Below, in pieces: positions 1 to 8,203 of a stretch of DNA of 64,000 bases. Under the pieces are notes generated by a model. It had not been told where the DNA came from. It saw only the letters and a list, made by a program, of their open reading frames with translations, and made no database searches. Each line of letters starts with the position of its first letter. The stretch's first letter is position 1. The DNA is taken from contig CAIJLZ010000016.1 of the NCBI GenBank assembly GCA_903821605.1, positions 19,515-83,514 of the forward strand, read 5' to 3'. The position numbers and the translations under genes are program-made. The stretch is from an uncultured Sphingomonadales bacterium (lineage in GTDB: Bacteria > Pseudomonadota > Alphaproteobacteria > Sphingomonadales > Sphingomonadaceae).

Positions 1-223
1 CGATGATGGCGCTTTCCGAAATCGGGGTGTCGATCACGCGGCCACCACCGAACTTATCGAACAGGCCGGTCGAGGTGCTCCAAATGCCGCCGATGGCTTC
101 CGGGCCGCCTGCGGTGCCCATGCCGCCGACGATGTCTTCGCCGAGCATCACCACATTTTCATCGCGCTCCATTTCCTCGAAAATGGTCCGGAGCACTGCT
201 TCACGATACATCATTCTTGCCAT
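1..223 (-). CDS. 2-oxoacid dehydrogenase E1 beta subunit (N-terminal part, runs off the left edge)
   Basis: The first 74 residues are present, starting MARMMYREAVLRTIFEEMER and including LGEDIVGGMGTAGG. This is the usual N-terminus of the beta subunit of pyruvate, acetoin or branched-chain 2-oxoacid dehydrogenase E1. In the family this subunit pairs with E1 alpha in a thiamine-diphosphate-dependent heterotetramer that decarboxylates a 2-oxoacid and passes the acyl group to a lipoyl E2. The ATG lies 18 bases after the E1 alpha stop on the same strand, so the two are one operon with alpha first. The substrate cannot be told from this fragment. No E2 or E3 gene is visible; they would lie to the left, outside the window. 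Confidence 0.85.
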   Translation of the reverse strand, partial: MARMMYREAVLRTIFEEMERDENVVMLGEDIVGGMGTAGGPEAIGGIWSTSTGLFDKFGGGRVIDTPISESAII

Positions 224-240
224 GTCAGTTCTCCCCCCAA

Positions 241-1212
241 TCAGTACGAAATATAGACGTCGGTCAGGACATCTTCGGCCGTCGGACGGGCCGCCGCACG
301 GGCTCCCTCAACGGACGCTTCGATCAGGGACATCACCTCGGCATCAACCGCATCAAGATCGGCACCGTCAAGCAGCTTCGCCTGCGTCACCTTTTCGCGG
401 AAAATCTTCAGGCAATCGCGCTGTTCACGAATCCGGTCGAGTTCACCCTCGCCGCGATAACGTTGGGGATCGCCCTCAAAGTGACCGAAGAAGCGCTCGG
501 TATCGAATTCGACAGCCGCTGGGCCGTTACCGGCGCGGACATAGTCGAGCACTTCGCGCATGGTTTCATAGACCGAGAAAAAGTCGACGCCGTTGCCGCG
601 CCATACCTTCATGCCAAACGCTTCGGCGCGGCTGGCAATGTCGCCACTGGTGCCCACCGCATAATCGACACCGGTATGTTCCGAATAATGGTTATTCTCG
701 AACACGAAGATCGCCGGGACCTTGGTCACCACGGCCATGTTCATCGCTTCGAAGGTCGTGCCCTGGTTGCAAGCGCCATCGCCCGAAAAGGCAATCGACA
801 CCTTGCCCTGACCGTCCATCTTGGCGGCCATCGCCGCACCAACGGCAATCGGCGCACCGCCGCCGACAATGCCGTTCGCGCCGAGCATGCCCTGATCGAT
901 GTCCGCAATGTGCATCGAACCGCCCTTGCCCTTGCAAGTGCCTTCCGCGCTGCCCCAGATTTCCTTCATCATCGTCGGGACGTCGCAGCCCTTGGCGATG
1001 CAATGGCCGTGACCGCGATGGGTCGAGATAATCTTGTCGACATTGTCGAGATGCTCACACACGCCGACCGCGACCGCTTCCTGACCGCAGTACAGGTGGG
1101 TAAAGCCCGCGATTTCGCCGGTCATGATTTCGGTATGCAGCCGCTCTTCAAATTCCCGTATCACCTTCATCTGGCGATAAGAGCGCAGCAGCGCGTCTCG
1201 GCTCAATTGCAT
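241..1212 (-). CDS. Thiamine-diphosphate-dependent 2-oxoacid dehydrogenase E1 alpha subunit
   Basis: This 323-residue protein has the normal length of the acetoin/pyruvate dehydrogenase E1 alpha family. The ThDP/Mg motif GDGACNQG lies at residues 144-151 and the matching ENN at about 172-174. STHRGHGHCIAKG (about 63-75) and GKGGSMH (about 95-101) are also typical. It should act in the cytoplasm with the E1 beta encoded next to it. It follows the acyl-CoA dehydrogenase, thiolase-like and DUF35 genes on the same strand, so it may oxidise a small 2-oxoacid released in the same catabolic route; that link is inference. Acetoin, pyruvate and branched-chain 2-oxoacids cannot be separated from this sequence alone. 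Confidence 0.9.
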   Translation of the reverse strand: MQLSRDALLRSYRQMKVIREFEERLHTEIMTGEIAGFTHLYCGQEAVAVGVCEHLDNVDKIISTHRGHGHCIAKGCDVPTMMKEIWGSAEGTCKGKGGSMHIADIDQGMLGANGIVGGGAPIAVGAAMAAKMDGQGKVSIAFSGDGACNQGTTFEAMNMAVVTKVPAIFVFENNHYSEHTGVDYAVGTSGDIASRAEAFGMKVWRGNGVDFFSVYETMREVLDYVRAGNGPAAVEFDTERFFGHFEGDPQRYRGEGELDRIREQRDCLKIFREKVTQAKLLDGADLDAVDAEVMSLIEASVEGARAAARPTAEDVLTDVYISY

Positions 1213-1237
1213 GCGTTCAATCCTCTTCCTTCAGGGC

Positions 1238-2449
1238 TCAAAGGCCTAATACTGTTTTCGCAATGATACTGGCCTGCACCTCGTTGGTGCCACCAAATAT
1301 CGTCCATGCCCGGCTGTTCAGATAGCGCGGTGTGACCATCTGTGCATCCTTCGAATGAATCGCCGGTTCAGGGGCATTGTCGCCATATAGCGGGCGATTG
1401 GTGTCAAGTTGCAAGCCCGCATCACCATAAAGATCGATCCCGAGCAGATCGACATCCTGCCGCAGCGACGACGCAAGGAACTTGATCAGCGATGTCTGCG
1501 GTCCCGGCGGACGCCCCTTGGCAATATCCGCAAGGATGCGTAGCTCCATGATTTCCAAGGCTTGGCACGAAAGCCGGACCTTGGCGAGACGACGCTTCCA
1601 CGCCGCACCGTCGCCCAGCTTGCCGCCTTGGCCATCCGGTTCATTTGCGGCCAACTTCTCGATCTGATCAAGATCGGCGAGCAGGCGCGGCGCGAGGCAC
1701 GAGCCACCGCGTTCATTTTCCAGCAGGAACTTCGCAATCTTCCAGCCATCGCCTTCATTGCCGACCAGATCCGATGCACGCGCCACGGCGTTATCGAAAA
1801 AGACCTGATTGACCTCATGGTCACCCGCCAGCGTCAGAATCGGGCGGACAGTGATGCCCGGCTGATCCATATCGACAAGGAGGAAACTGATGCCCGCCTG
1901 CGGACGTCCTTCGGCGCCGGTGCGAACCAGACAGAAGATGCGGTTCGCATGATGCGCATGGGTGGTCCAGATTTTGGACCCGTTGATGATATATTTGTCG
2001 CCTTCGCGCACCGCACGACACTGGAGCGAGGCAAGGTCAGACCCTGAGCCCGGCTCGGAGAAACCCTGACACCAATAATCCTCACCACTCAAGACGCGCG
2101 GCAGATAATAATCCTTCTGCTCCTGCGTCCCAAAGGCATAGATCACCGGCGCAAGCAGCTTCAAGCTGAGCACGGTCAGCGTCGGCGCACCAGCCAGTGC
2201 GCATTCCTTCTCGAAGATATAGCGCTGCACCGGGGTAAAGCCCGGCCCGCCATGTTCCTTCGGCCATTGGTAGGAGAGCCAGCCCTTTTTGTTCAGCACC
2301 GCATTCCACGCCTGCCCGATATCCGGCTCCACGAACACCGACGGCGAAGCGATTGCTCCCTCGCGCAGTTCTTCGGTCAGGCTCTCGGCAAGAAAGGCCC
2401 GCACTTCATCACGAAAGGCCAATTCTTCAGGGGAAAAATCAAGATCCAT
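1238..2449 (-). CDS. Acyl-CoA dehydrogenase, FadE29/ChsE2-like (403 aa)
   Basis: A full-length FAD-dependent acyl-CoA dehydrogenase. It starts MDLDFSPEELAFRDEVRAFL, carries the FAD/substrate motif QGFSEPGSGSDLASL (about residues 134-148) followed by INGSKIWTTHAHHA, and ends with FGGTNEVQASIIAKTVLGL, the usual flavin-binding C-terminus. It would introduce a 2,3 double bond into an acyl-CoA. The start codon shares one base with the stop of the upstream thiolase-like gene (TGATG), so translation is coupled. A second, more divergent acyl-CoA dehydrogenase is encoded divergently at 5041. The pair resembles the unequal partners of the heterotetrameric steroid side-chain dehydrogenases FadE28/FadE29; that partnership is an inference. 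Confidence 0.88.
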   Translation of the reverse strand: MDLDFSPEELAFRDEVRAFLAESLTEELREGAIASPSVFVEPDIGQAWNAVLNKKGWLSYQWPKEHGGPGFTPVQRYIFEKECALAGAPTLTVLSLKLLAPVIYAFGTQEQKDYYLPRVLSGEDYWCQGFSEPGSGSDLASLQCRAVREGDKYIINGSKIWTTHAHHANRIFCLVRTGAEGRPQAGISFLLVDMDQPGITVRPILTLAGDHEVNQVFFDNAVARASDLVGNEGDGWKIAKFLLENERGGSCLAPRLLADLDQIEKLAANEPDGQGGKLGDGAAWKRRLAKVRLSCQALEIMELRILADIAKGRPPGPQTSLIKFLASSLRQDVDLLGIDLYGDAGLQLDTNRPLYGDNAPEPAIHSKDAQMVTPRYLNSRAWTIFGGTNEVQASIIAKTVLGL

Positions 2450-3594
2450 CAGCGTTCCAATATCGTAACCGCCGACACGCCGGGCGCGCCATATACATGG
2501 CTATAGGCAGTCTTCGGGTTGTTCGGGACCTGCCGACCGCCGCCATCGCCACGGAGCTGGACCACATTTTCATAAACTTGGCGCAGACCGGACGCGCCGA
2601 TCGGCTCACCACAGGCAAGACAGCCGCCATCGGTATTCACCGGCAACTTGCCGCCGATTTCAGTCAGCCCCTCGGCCAGCCAACGTTCCTGATCGCCATC
2701 TTTGCAGAAGCCATTTTCGGCCATGTGCATGATTTCGGCACCGGCCTCGGTGTCCTGCAACTGCGCGACCGAAATATCCTCCGGCCCGATACCCGACAGG
2801 CGGAACGCATCGCGCGACGCGATATTGGTGGCCGAACCGCCGCGTTCGATATCCACCGACGGGGCAAACACCTCGAACGAACCCGGCGGGCGGGTGCGCA
2901 TCGTCGCAGCCTTCAGCCGGACCAGTGGCTTACCCAGTTCGCGCGCTTTCTTCTCGCTGGCGAGCAGCAGCGCCACGCCGCCTTCTGCCGGCGAGCAGAA
3001 CATATATTTGGTGTAAGGATCGCTCACCAGCGGCGCGTTCAGGATCGTGTCGATATCGACCGGCTCCCGCCGCCAAGCATGGGGCGCGTGAACCGCATTG
3101 CGAAACGCCTTTTCCGCGACCCGGCCTAGCGTGGTCTGCGAAATGCCGTTCAGATGCATATAGCGCATGATCTTGTTCGCAAAAAACTGCGTGGTGATCA
3201 TATAGCCCGCCTCGCCATACCATTCCGGCAGATTATATTCGGCAGGCATGGCGTTGAACGCGCCGCGCGGATGCTTGTCGAAGCCAACCGCCAGGCCGAG
3301 TTCGAATTCGCCCGACTTGATCGCCATCTGTGCCGAGAACAGCGCCGAGCCGCCCGCAGCGCAACCATTGCGCACGTTGATGAATTGCATGCCCGTCAAT
3401 CCAAGGCGATCCACCATCGTATCCGGATTGCCGGCAGCGTCCGACGCGCCATAAGCGAATTGCAGGTCTTCCCATTCGACACCGGCATCTTTCATCGCCT
3501 CACGGACGGCAAAGACGCCCTGATCAAGGCCAGACACGCCATCGGTGCGACCGAAGGGATGAATGCCGACGCCGACAATGCACACATCGCTCAT
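2449..3594 (-). CDS. Thiolase-superfamily protein, SCP2-thiolase/Ltp2-like, probably not a classical thiolase
   Basis: A 381-residue protein with the thiolase fold of the lipid-transfer (SCP-x) branch. It starts MSDVCIVGVGIHPFGRTDG and keeps a cysteine at the nucleophile position (NVRNGCAAGGSA, C78). The two other catalytic motifs are altered. The expected GHP histidine motif reads GEPIGASG (E330), and the C-terminal CxG motif reads YGAPGVSAVTIL without cysteine. It overlaps by four bases (ATGA) a DUF35 gene upstream and shares one base with an acyl-CoA dehydrogenase downstream. Ltp2-type proteins paired with DUF35 partners are retro-aldolases that cleave steroid side-chain CoA esters. By analogy this is a candidate aldolase; no direct evidence of the reaction is visible. 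Confidence 0.82.
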   Translation of the reverse strand: MSDVCIVGVGIHPFGRTDGVSGLDQGVFAVREAMKDAGVEWEDLQFAYGASDAAGNPDTMVDRLGLTGMQFINVRNGCAAGGSALFSAQMAIKSGEFELGLAVGFDKHPRGAFNAMPAEYNLPEWYGEAGYMITTQFFANKIMRYMHLNGISQTTLGRVAEKAFRNAVHAPHAWRREPVDIDTILNAPLVSDPYTKYMFCSPAEGGVALLLASEKKARELGKPLVRLKAATMRTRPPGSFEVFAPSVDIERGGSATNIASRDAFRLSGIGPEDISVAQLQDTEAGAEIMHMAENGFCKDGDQERWLAEGLTEIGGKLPVNTDGGCLACGEPIGASGLRQVYENVVQLRGDGGGRQVPNNPKTAYSHVYGAPGVSAVTILER

Positions 3595-3986
3595 TGCTTG
3601 TCTCCAATCGGCTGGAACGCATAAATCATCACCGAGTCCGGCTTGGCCGGATCCAGCGGCATAAAGGTGAGTTCGACGGGCATACCAATGCGGATGGCGT
3701 CGAATTCAACATTGGTCAGTCGCCCCTCGACAATCACCTCACCGGGCAGTTCGATATAGGCGACGGGCCATGGGCGGAAATCATCCGGCCCAGCATAAGG
3801 CGGGCTTTTCGGGCGATAACGCTGGATCGTATACGACCAGATCGTGCCCTGACGACCGAGCGGATAAGGCTCATAGTCCTTGCCCGACGGGCACGGGAAG
3901 ACGATGCGCCCCGTTTCGCGGTTGCGCCCCCCCACCAATCGCGGCGAGGTCTCGTCGGTGAAAAGTCCTTCGGCAATGGGCCGCAT
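3591..3986 (-). CDS. DUF35 / OB-fold acyl-CoA-associated protein lacking the zinc-ribbon cysteines
   Basis: A 131-residue protein with the layout of the DUF35 family: a short N-terminal zinc-ribbon region, then an OB fold (GRQGTIWSYTIQRY, PVAYIELPGEV, EGRLTNVEFDAIRIGMPVEL). DUF35 proteins bind and activate thiolase-like partners such as Ltp2 or act in polyketide and steroid metabolism. The zinc-ribbon stretch reads LVGGRNRETGRIVFPCPSG, so the first Cys pair is Asn and Thr and only one Cys remains; zinc binding is probably lost. The gene overlaps the thiolase-like gene by ATGA, which supports a complex between the products. It is the first gene of the leftward operon that continues to E1 beta. 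Confidence 0.8.
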   Translation of the reverse strand: MRPIAEGLFTDETSPRLVGGRNRETGRIVFPCPSGKDYEPYPLGRQGTIWSYTIQRYRPKSPPYAGPDDFRPWPVAYIELPGEVIVEGRLTNVEFDAIRIGMPVELTFMPLDPAKPDSVMIYAFQPIGDKQ

Positions 3987-4105
3987 GATCGCCTTACTCC
4001 TGATTCCTTAACTCGCACTAAAGCCTGAAAAACAGCCAGTCCGAGACTCCTAAAAACGCTAGGGTTAATCTTTAGGCTAGCTTATCGGGCCGGATGGCCC
4101 TGCCC

Positions 4106-4906
4106 TCAACCGATCAACTGGTTGAGCGAAATATATCCAAGCTGGGCCGCCTTAAAGACGGTCTGGCTCCGGTTGACGGCATCAAGCTTGATCGACGCAT
4201 TATGAATATGAAAGCGCACCGTGGCCCGGCTACGGCTCATAATCATGCTGATTTCGAGGTCCGTCTTGCCGATGGCCGCCCAACGCAGGCATTCCACCTC
4301 ACGCTTCGACAGGCGCGAACCCGGCGGCAGTCGCTGAATTTCGCTTGTGGCATGGACATAGCTCTCGATGAACGTGCGCGCGTAAATGCCAAGTGCATCG
4401 CCCAGATGCTCAAACTCGGCCGAAAGATCAGACATGCCGCGATCAATCGGGTTGAAGGTCGCCACCCCGATCTGGCCAAACGGCAGATGGACCGGCACCA
4501 CCAACGCGCCACGCGTCATCGCCCGCTGTTCGAAATTGGTCAGTTCAATCGCCTTGAGATAGGGATTGGGCGACCGGGTATGAAAGCCCTGCGCATTGAC
4601 CCAGAATGGCTCGCTCTCGAACCGGCAAGCAGCGGTGATCGGGGAATCAAGCGCAATCCGCGAATTGCGCCACCACGCCTTCTCATCATCCGGCCAGCCA
4701 AACACATCACGCGCCAGCACCACGCCATTCTCATCGACCGGCGTCCGCTTGTCGGCGATGTCATGGGCCATCGCGATGCGCATCTGCGCAAGATCCATGG
4801 AAATCTGATGCAGCGCTTCGGCCGCGCGCCGCACGTCCTGCGGCCCCGTTATCCTGACGGCTTCCATATATTCCTGTAACAGGATCGGCTTTTCAGGTTT
4901 TTCCAT
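4106..4906 (-). CDS. LuxR-family transcriptional regulator
   Basis: With the ATG at 4906 the protein has 266 residues. That start has GAGAGGG just upstream; a longer reading from TTG at 4930 has no such support. The last 68 residues are a LuxR/GerE helix-turn-helix (LSKREVECLRWAAIGKTDLE, then RATVRFHIHNASIKLDAVNR). The N-terminal 190 residues resemble an autoinducer-binding or GAF-like sensory domain, but the acyl-homoserine-lactone ligands could not be verified by eye. No luxI-type synthase is visible, so it would be a solo regulator. It lies between the leftward DUF35-thiolase operon and the rightward acyl-CoA dehydrogenase gene, and local control of both is a reasonable inference. Confidence 0.85.
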   Translation of the reverse strand: MEKPEKPILLQEYMEAVRITGPQDVRRAAEALHQISMDLAQMRIAMAHDIADKRTPVDENGVVLARDVFGWPDDEKAWWRNSRIALDSPITAACRFESEPFWVNAQGFHTRSPNPYLKAIELTNFEQRAMTRGALVVPVHLPFGQIGVATFNPIDRGMSDLSAEFEHLGDALGIYARTFIESYVHATSEIQRLPPGSRLSKREVECLRWAAIGKTDLEISMIMSRSRATVRFHIHNASIKLDAVNRSQTVFKAAQLGYISLNQLIG

Positions 4907-5040
4907 CCGGCCCTCTCTAGCCCTTGCCAACCGCCATTTCTACCTGCCATTCAAGCTGCCTAGCCTTTTGGGGAGCGGCGTTTCCGGGGACAGAAGCGTT
5001 AGACCCCAAATCAGCAGTGACTACAAGGTGGCGATGACCA

Positions 5041-6147
5041 GTGAACTTTGACCTGAGCGAAGATGAAGAGATGCTGAAGGCCGTGGCGGAGCGTTTCGTC
5101 ACGGACCATTATGATCTGGATCGTCGGCGCGGATATCTGGCCCATGATCAGGGCTTTTCCCCGGAAAACTGGGCGCTGATGGCGGAACTCGGCCTGATCG
5201 CAGCCCCGATGTCGGAAGACAGCGGCGGGCTGGGCATCGGTTCGACCGGGTTGATGACGATTTTCGAAGCACTCGGCCGTGGCCTGGTGGTCGAACCCTT
5301 GGCTGAGTCGATTGTACTCGCTGCCGGGCTGTTCGAACGCACCGCCTCGGATGCCCTCAAGGCCGCATGGCTGGAATCGCTCGCCATGGGTGAACGTCGA
5401 CTCGCCCTCGCCCATCGTGAGGCCGCTGCTCGTGACAACCCGCATTGGATCGAAACCCGCGCCCAGATCACTGGCGACAGCGCCACCCTCACCGGCGAAA
5501 AATCGCTGGTGATCGCGCCCATGGGTGCTGCTGCCTTCATCGTTTCCGCCCGCACCTCGGGCCATAGCGGCGACGCGCAGGGCATCGCCCTGTTCCTGGT
5601 CGCAGCCGACGCCCCCGGCCTCCATATCAAGCCGTGGCGGCTGGTCGACGGCAGCGTTGGCGGCACCGTCACCTTCGCCAACACCCCGGCCACCCCGCTC
5701 GGCGGCGGCGCGGAAGAGCTCGACAACGCCCAGACCCGCGCCTCGCTGGTGCGGAGTGCCGAAGCACTGGGCATCATGCAGCGACTGTTTGACGAGACGC
5801 TGGAATATCTCCGCACCCGCAAGCAGTTCGGCGCGCCGCTCGCCAGCTTTCAGGCGTTGCAGCACCGCATGGTCGATCAATATTCGGCACTCGAACAGGC
5901 CCGCTCGCTGCTCTATATCGCGGCGATGGCCGACGGCGCAGACAAGACCGCATGGCGCAAGGCTGTGGACGGCGCCCGCGCCTATATCGCCGAAGCCTCA
6001 ATCGACCTCGGCCATGAGGCGATCCAGCTCCACGGCGGCATGGGCGTGACTGACGAACTGATCATCGGCCATGGCCATAAGCGCCTGTTGATGCTGTCGC
6101 GCTGGCCAGAATCCCCCGAACGCACACTGGACCGCTACGCGGCCTGA
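5041..6147 (+). CDS. Acyl-CoA dehydrogenase family protein, divergent FadE28/ChsE1-like (368 aa)
   Basis: This protein begins MNFDLSEDEEMLKAVAERFV from a GTG codon. It has the acyl-CoA dehydrogenase N-terminal helical domain (LGLIAAPMSEDSGGLGIG) and the C-terminal flavin-binding region (RTRKQFGAPLASFQALQHRM, then IQLHGGMGVTDEL). The middle-domain motif that is strong in the 1238-2449 protein is weak here (LAHREAAARDNPHW). Degeneration of this kind is known for the non-catalytic partner in alpha2-beta2 acyl-CoA dehydrogenases such as FadE28/FadE29. It is transcribed away from the LuxR gene and is followed by a clear terminator, so it is monocistronic. Homomeric activity remains possible. Confidence 0.88.
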   Translation: MNFDLSEDEEMLKAVAERFVTDHYDLDRRRGYLAHDQGFSPENWALMAELGLIAAPMSEDSGGLGIGSTGLMTIFEALGRGLVVEPLAESIVLAAGLFERTASDALKAAWLESLAMGERRLALAHREAAARDNPHWIETRAQITGDSATLTGEKSLVIAPMGAAAFIVSARTSGHSGDAQGIALFLVAADAPGLHIKPWRLVDGSVGGTVTFANTPATPLGGGAEELDNAQTRASLVRSAEALGIMQRLFDETLEYLRTRKQFGAPLASFQALQHRMVDQYSALEQARSLLYIAAMADGADKTAWRKAVDGARAYIAEASIDLGHEAIQLHGGMGVTDELIIGHGHKRLLMLSRWPESPERTLDRYAA

Positions 6148-6173
6148 TCAGCAGCACCGGATTAAAAATAAAG

Positions 6174-6202
6174 AAGGGCGGCCTGAACGGGTCGCCCTTT
6201 TT
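6174..6202 (+). terminator. Rho-independent terminator after the acyl-CoA dehydrogenase gene
   Basis: The arms AAGGGCG and CGCCCTT form a hairpin around a 15-base loop and are followed by a T run. It lies 26 bases after the stop codon at 6147. Confidence 0.8.
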
Positions 6203-6363
6203 CGTGCGCATCCATCGTTTATCCACAATGATTTGGTAGACCTTGGAAATAGCCCCCTTCGCCTCGCCTGCTTTACCGTTCGCCGCCCGATCCCCGCATC
6301 TAAATCGGTCGGCGTCGCTCGCTCGTTTTTTTTCGAAACCACGCACGCGGACCTGCCGTAGAA

Positions 6364-6684
6364 ATGGAAAATCATGTGATGGAAACCAAGACATCTGACG
6401 CCAAGATCTCTATGGTCAGTCAAACCATCGATACGCCCTATTTCAACGTCCATACGGCCCAAATATCCAGCAATGGTGTCGATGTATTCCTGACATTATC
6501 CCGATTAGTACCCACTCTCGGTCAAGTAGAAGTTGTTGCGCAACCGGTCTGCATCCTGTCCCTCTCTCGCGGCACAGCCAAGGAGATTACCCTCGCATTG
6601 GGAAGCCTTTTGACCCAGCTTGATACAGAATTTGGCGCTATCGACACGCCCTACCTGAAAGAGCGGCGCGAAAAGGAGCGATGA
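6364..6684 (+). CDS. Small hypothetical protein, first gene of a three-gene cassette (DUF3467-like layout)
   Basis: A 106-residue protein that I do not recognise with certainty. The order TPYFNVHTAQISSNGVDVFL, then VVAQPVCILSLSRGTAKEIT and LTQLDTEFGAI, resembles DUF3467 proteins in length and in the pattern of a beta-rich half followed by an amphipathic helix. It has no signal peptide or membrane segment. Its stop overlaps the next start (ATGA), so it is coupled to the PBECR-like gene. ATG 6364 and ATG 6379 are both possible starts; neither has a strong ribosome-binding site. If the cassette is a toxin-antitoxin type unit, this could be an accessory or antitoxin component, but that is speculative. 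Confidence 0.6.
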   Translation: MENHVMETKTSDAKISMVSQTIDTPYFNVHTAQISSNGVDVFLTLSRLVPTLGQVEVVAQPVCILSLSRGTAKEITLALGSLLTQLDTEFGAIDTPYLKERREKER

Positions 6685-7064
6685 CGCACCCAGAAAATGA
6701 TGACACCGACACGGCTTATCGGATCATCGAAACCACGGCCATTGACCAAGTGACGCATGTTCGCCTCTATGAAGAAACATGGAGTCATATCGCCGCGCAA
6801 CACCCCGAATTTTCTAATCGACTTCCAAGCCTGGAACATGCCGTGATCGATACGATCAGGAACCCAACTGAGGTATACCGCAGCCGGACAGATACCGTAT
6901 CCGGCTATGTATTTCGGAGTTCCAACAACCTGAAAGCAAACCGAGCGATGGCCGTCCCTATCCGGGTGGTGGGTGAAGGCACCTCGGCCCGGGTCACTAC
7001 GGCAATGTTTCGTGGTGAAGTGAAAGGCGAATTGCTTTATGAGGGCACCGATGAACAAGGTTGA
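6681..7064 (+). CDS. PBECR-like (Barnase/EndoU/ColicinE5-D/RelE-fold) putative nuclease
   Basis: A 127-residue protein. HVRLYEETWSHIAAQHPEFS, then HAVIDTIRNPTEVYRS and a C-terminal strand region ending in GEVKGELLYEG, match the general pattern of phage-type Barnase-EndoU-ColicinE5/D-RelE-like (PBECR) domains. In that pattern a W-x2-H-I-x3-H-P-E segment is followed by NP-x-x-V-Y-x-S. Such domains are predicted RNases found in phage heads and toxin systems. It overlaps the upstream gene by four bases, and the DUF2283 gene starts inside its 3' end. No cell-export signal is present. The family assignment is by motif memory and needs a profile search; catalytic activity is not shown. Confidence 0.6.
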   Translation: MTHPENDDTDTAYRIIETTAIDQVTHVRLYEETWSHIAAQHPEFSNRLPSLEHAVIDTIRNPTEVYRSRTDTVSGYVFRSSNNLKANRAMAVPIRVVGEGTSARVTTAMFRGEVKGELLYEGTDEQG

Positions 7065-7329
7065 CGCCCTTCGCCTTCGGTATGATCGCGGTTCAGACGT
7101 GCTTTACGTCTCAACCGGACAGAATGGTGCTGCCTATGGTGAAGAGGGTGAAGCGCCCGGCCTTGTGTGGCGTTATCGCGATGATGATGATGCGTTGGTC
7201 GGTGTGACGGTCATGGATTTCCAGACATATTGGAAACCACGATATGCTGAGCTGGTAGATGAATTTTCGACCCATTTCGGCATGCCTCAGGCCCATATCG
7301 AAAACGCCCTTGAGGCTGCGAAGCTCTAA
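7051..7329 (+). CDS. DUF2283 family protein
   Basis: With the ATG at 7051, preceded by GAGGG, the protein has 92 residues and starts MNKVDALRLRYDRGSDVLYV. The sequence follows the DUF2283 pattern: a YDR-x-x-DVLYV opening, an acidic GEEGEAPGLVWRYRDDD turn, and VGVTVMDF. DUF2283 proteins are small, of unknown function, and often sit beside small toxin- or nuclease-like genes. The gene starts inside the PBECR-like gene, so the two are probably translated together, which suggests an antitoxin or immunity role. That role is inference. The C-terminal 30 residues are predicted to be helical. Confidence 0.7.
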   Translation: MNKVDALRLRYDRGSDVLYVSTGQNGAAYGEEGEAPGLVWRYRDDDDALVGVTVMDFQTYWKPRYAELVDEFSTHFGMPQAHIENALEAAKL

Positions 7330-7383
7330 GCATCGGCGACAATGGCTGCGCTGGCCCGCGTCATCCCGACCTGATCCGGCCAC

Positions 7384-7415
7384 AAAAAAGGCGGAGGTGT
7401 CCCCCCGCCCTTTTC
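7384..7415 (-). terminator. Bidirectional terminator between convergent genes
   Basis: The hairpin GGCGG...CCGCC is flanked by an A run on the left and by TTTTCTTT on the right. It can therefore stop transcription from the DUF2283 side and from the ThuA-like gene. Confidence 0.7.
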
Positions 7416-7438
7416 TTTCAGCTTGAATGCCGGTCGGC

Positions 7439-8203
7439 TTATTTGCCTTCCTTGATCCAATCCAGCCCACGCCGGAGCAGGTCGTAGAATACCGGCAGGT
7501 CCCATGCGCAACGGTCGACGCTGGGCCACCATTCCGCCATCGGTTGCAGGTCATAATGACCGCGGCAATGGCCGAGCGTCAGGTAGAGCACCGCGCCCTT
7601 GCCGTGCTGCTTGATATAATAGACCGGCTGGGTGCCCAACGCGTCGTCGGCCTCGACAAAGCCGGTGCCCGGCACCGTGCACTCGGTTTCGAGCAAAACA
7701 TGCAGGTCGCCATGGGTTTCGACATGGTAAAGCTCGTCCGTCGTTTCAAACGGCTCGACGCCCTTGACCAACGGATGCTCGGGATCGGCCACGGTCACGA
7801 GATAGGGGGCAATCGGCGGGTGCGAGATGAACTGCGAGCCGACCATGTCCATGAACAGGGGCGCCCAACGCGGGGCATCCCACAGGCCATTGCTGAGCAG
7901 GCGTAGCACCGAATTGGTGCCGTGCAGCGCATACCAGCGACCGCCCTTTTCCAGCCACTTCTTCAACGCTTCCTGCGCCGCCAGCGAAGGCGTTACGTCG
8001 CAGGTATAGGTGATGATGATGTCGGCTTCCTTGATCGCCTTGATGTTCTCGTAATCCTCGAACACGCGGGTGCGGACGCGCTGGTCCTCGGACAGCAGCT
8101 TGAGCAACTCCAGCCGGGCAAAGTCCATATCATGCCACACGCCGCCACAGATCAGGACGCAATTAACGCGCTTCGGCCGTTCTTCCTTACTCACTTCTTC
8201 CAT
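7439..8203 (-). CDS. ThuA-like domain protein
   Basis: A 254-residue protein of the ThuA-like, glutamine-amidotransferase-fold family. It has an N-terminal beta-strand region (NCVLICGGVWHDMDFARLEL), IITYTCDVTPSLAAQEALKK, a central LHGTNSVLRLLSNGLW, and the C-terminal YLTLGHCRGHYDLQP motif. ThuA is associated with disaccharide catabolism in rhizobia, but many relatives sit in aromatic or sugar degradation clusters with no defined reaction. It overlaps the upstream Rieske oxygenase gene by 13 bases, so the two form an operon and the role is more likely tied to that oxygenase than to trehalose. The start at 8203 is the longest reading; a shorter one cannot be excluded. Confidence 0.78.
   Translation of the reverse strand: MEEVSKEERPKRVNCVLICGGVWHDMDFARLELLKLLSEDQRVRTRVFEDYENIKAIKEADIIITYTCDVTPSLAAQEALKKWLEKGGRWYALHGTNSVLRLLSNGLWDAPRWAPLFMDMVGSQFISHPPIAPYLVTVADPEHPLVKGVEPFETTDELYHVETHGDLHVLLETECTVPGTGFVEADDALGTQPVYYIKQHGKGAVLYLTLGHCRGHYDLQPMAEWWPSVDRCAWDLPVFYDLLRRGLDWIKEGK

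Noticed and set aside
4907..4930. Extended LuxR start at TTG 4930
   Set aside because: ATG 4906 has a good ribosome-binding site and the extra eight residues are not part of the family pattern.
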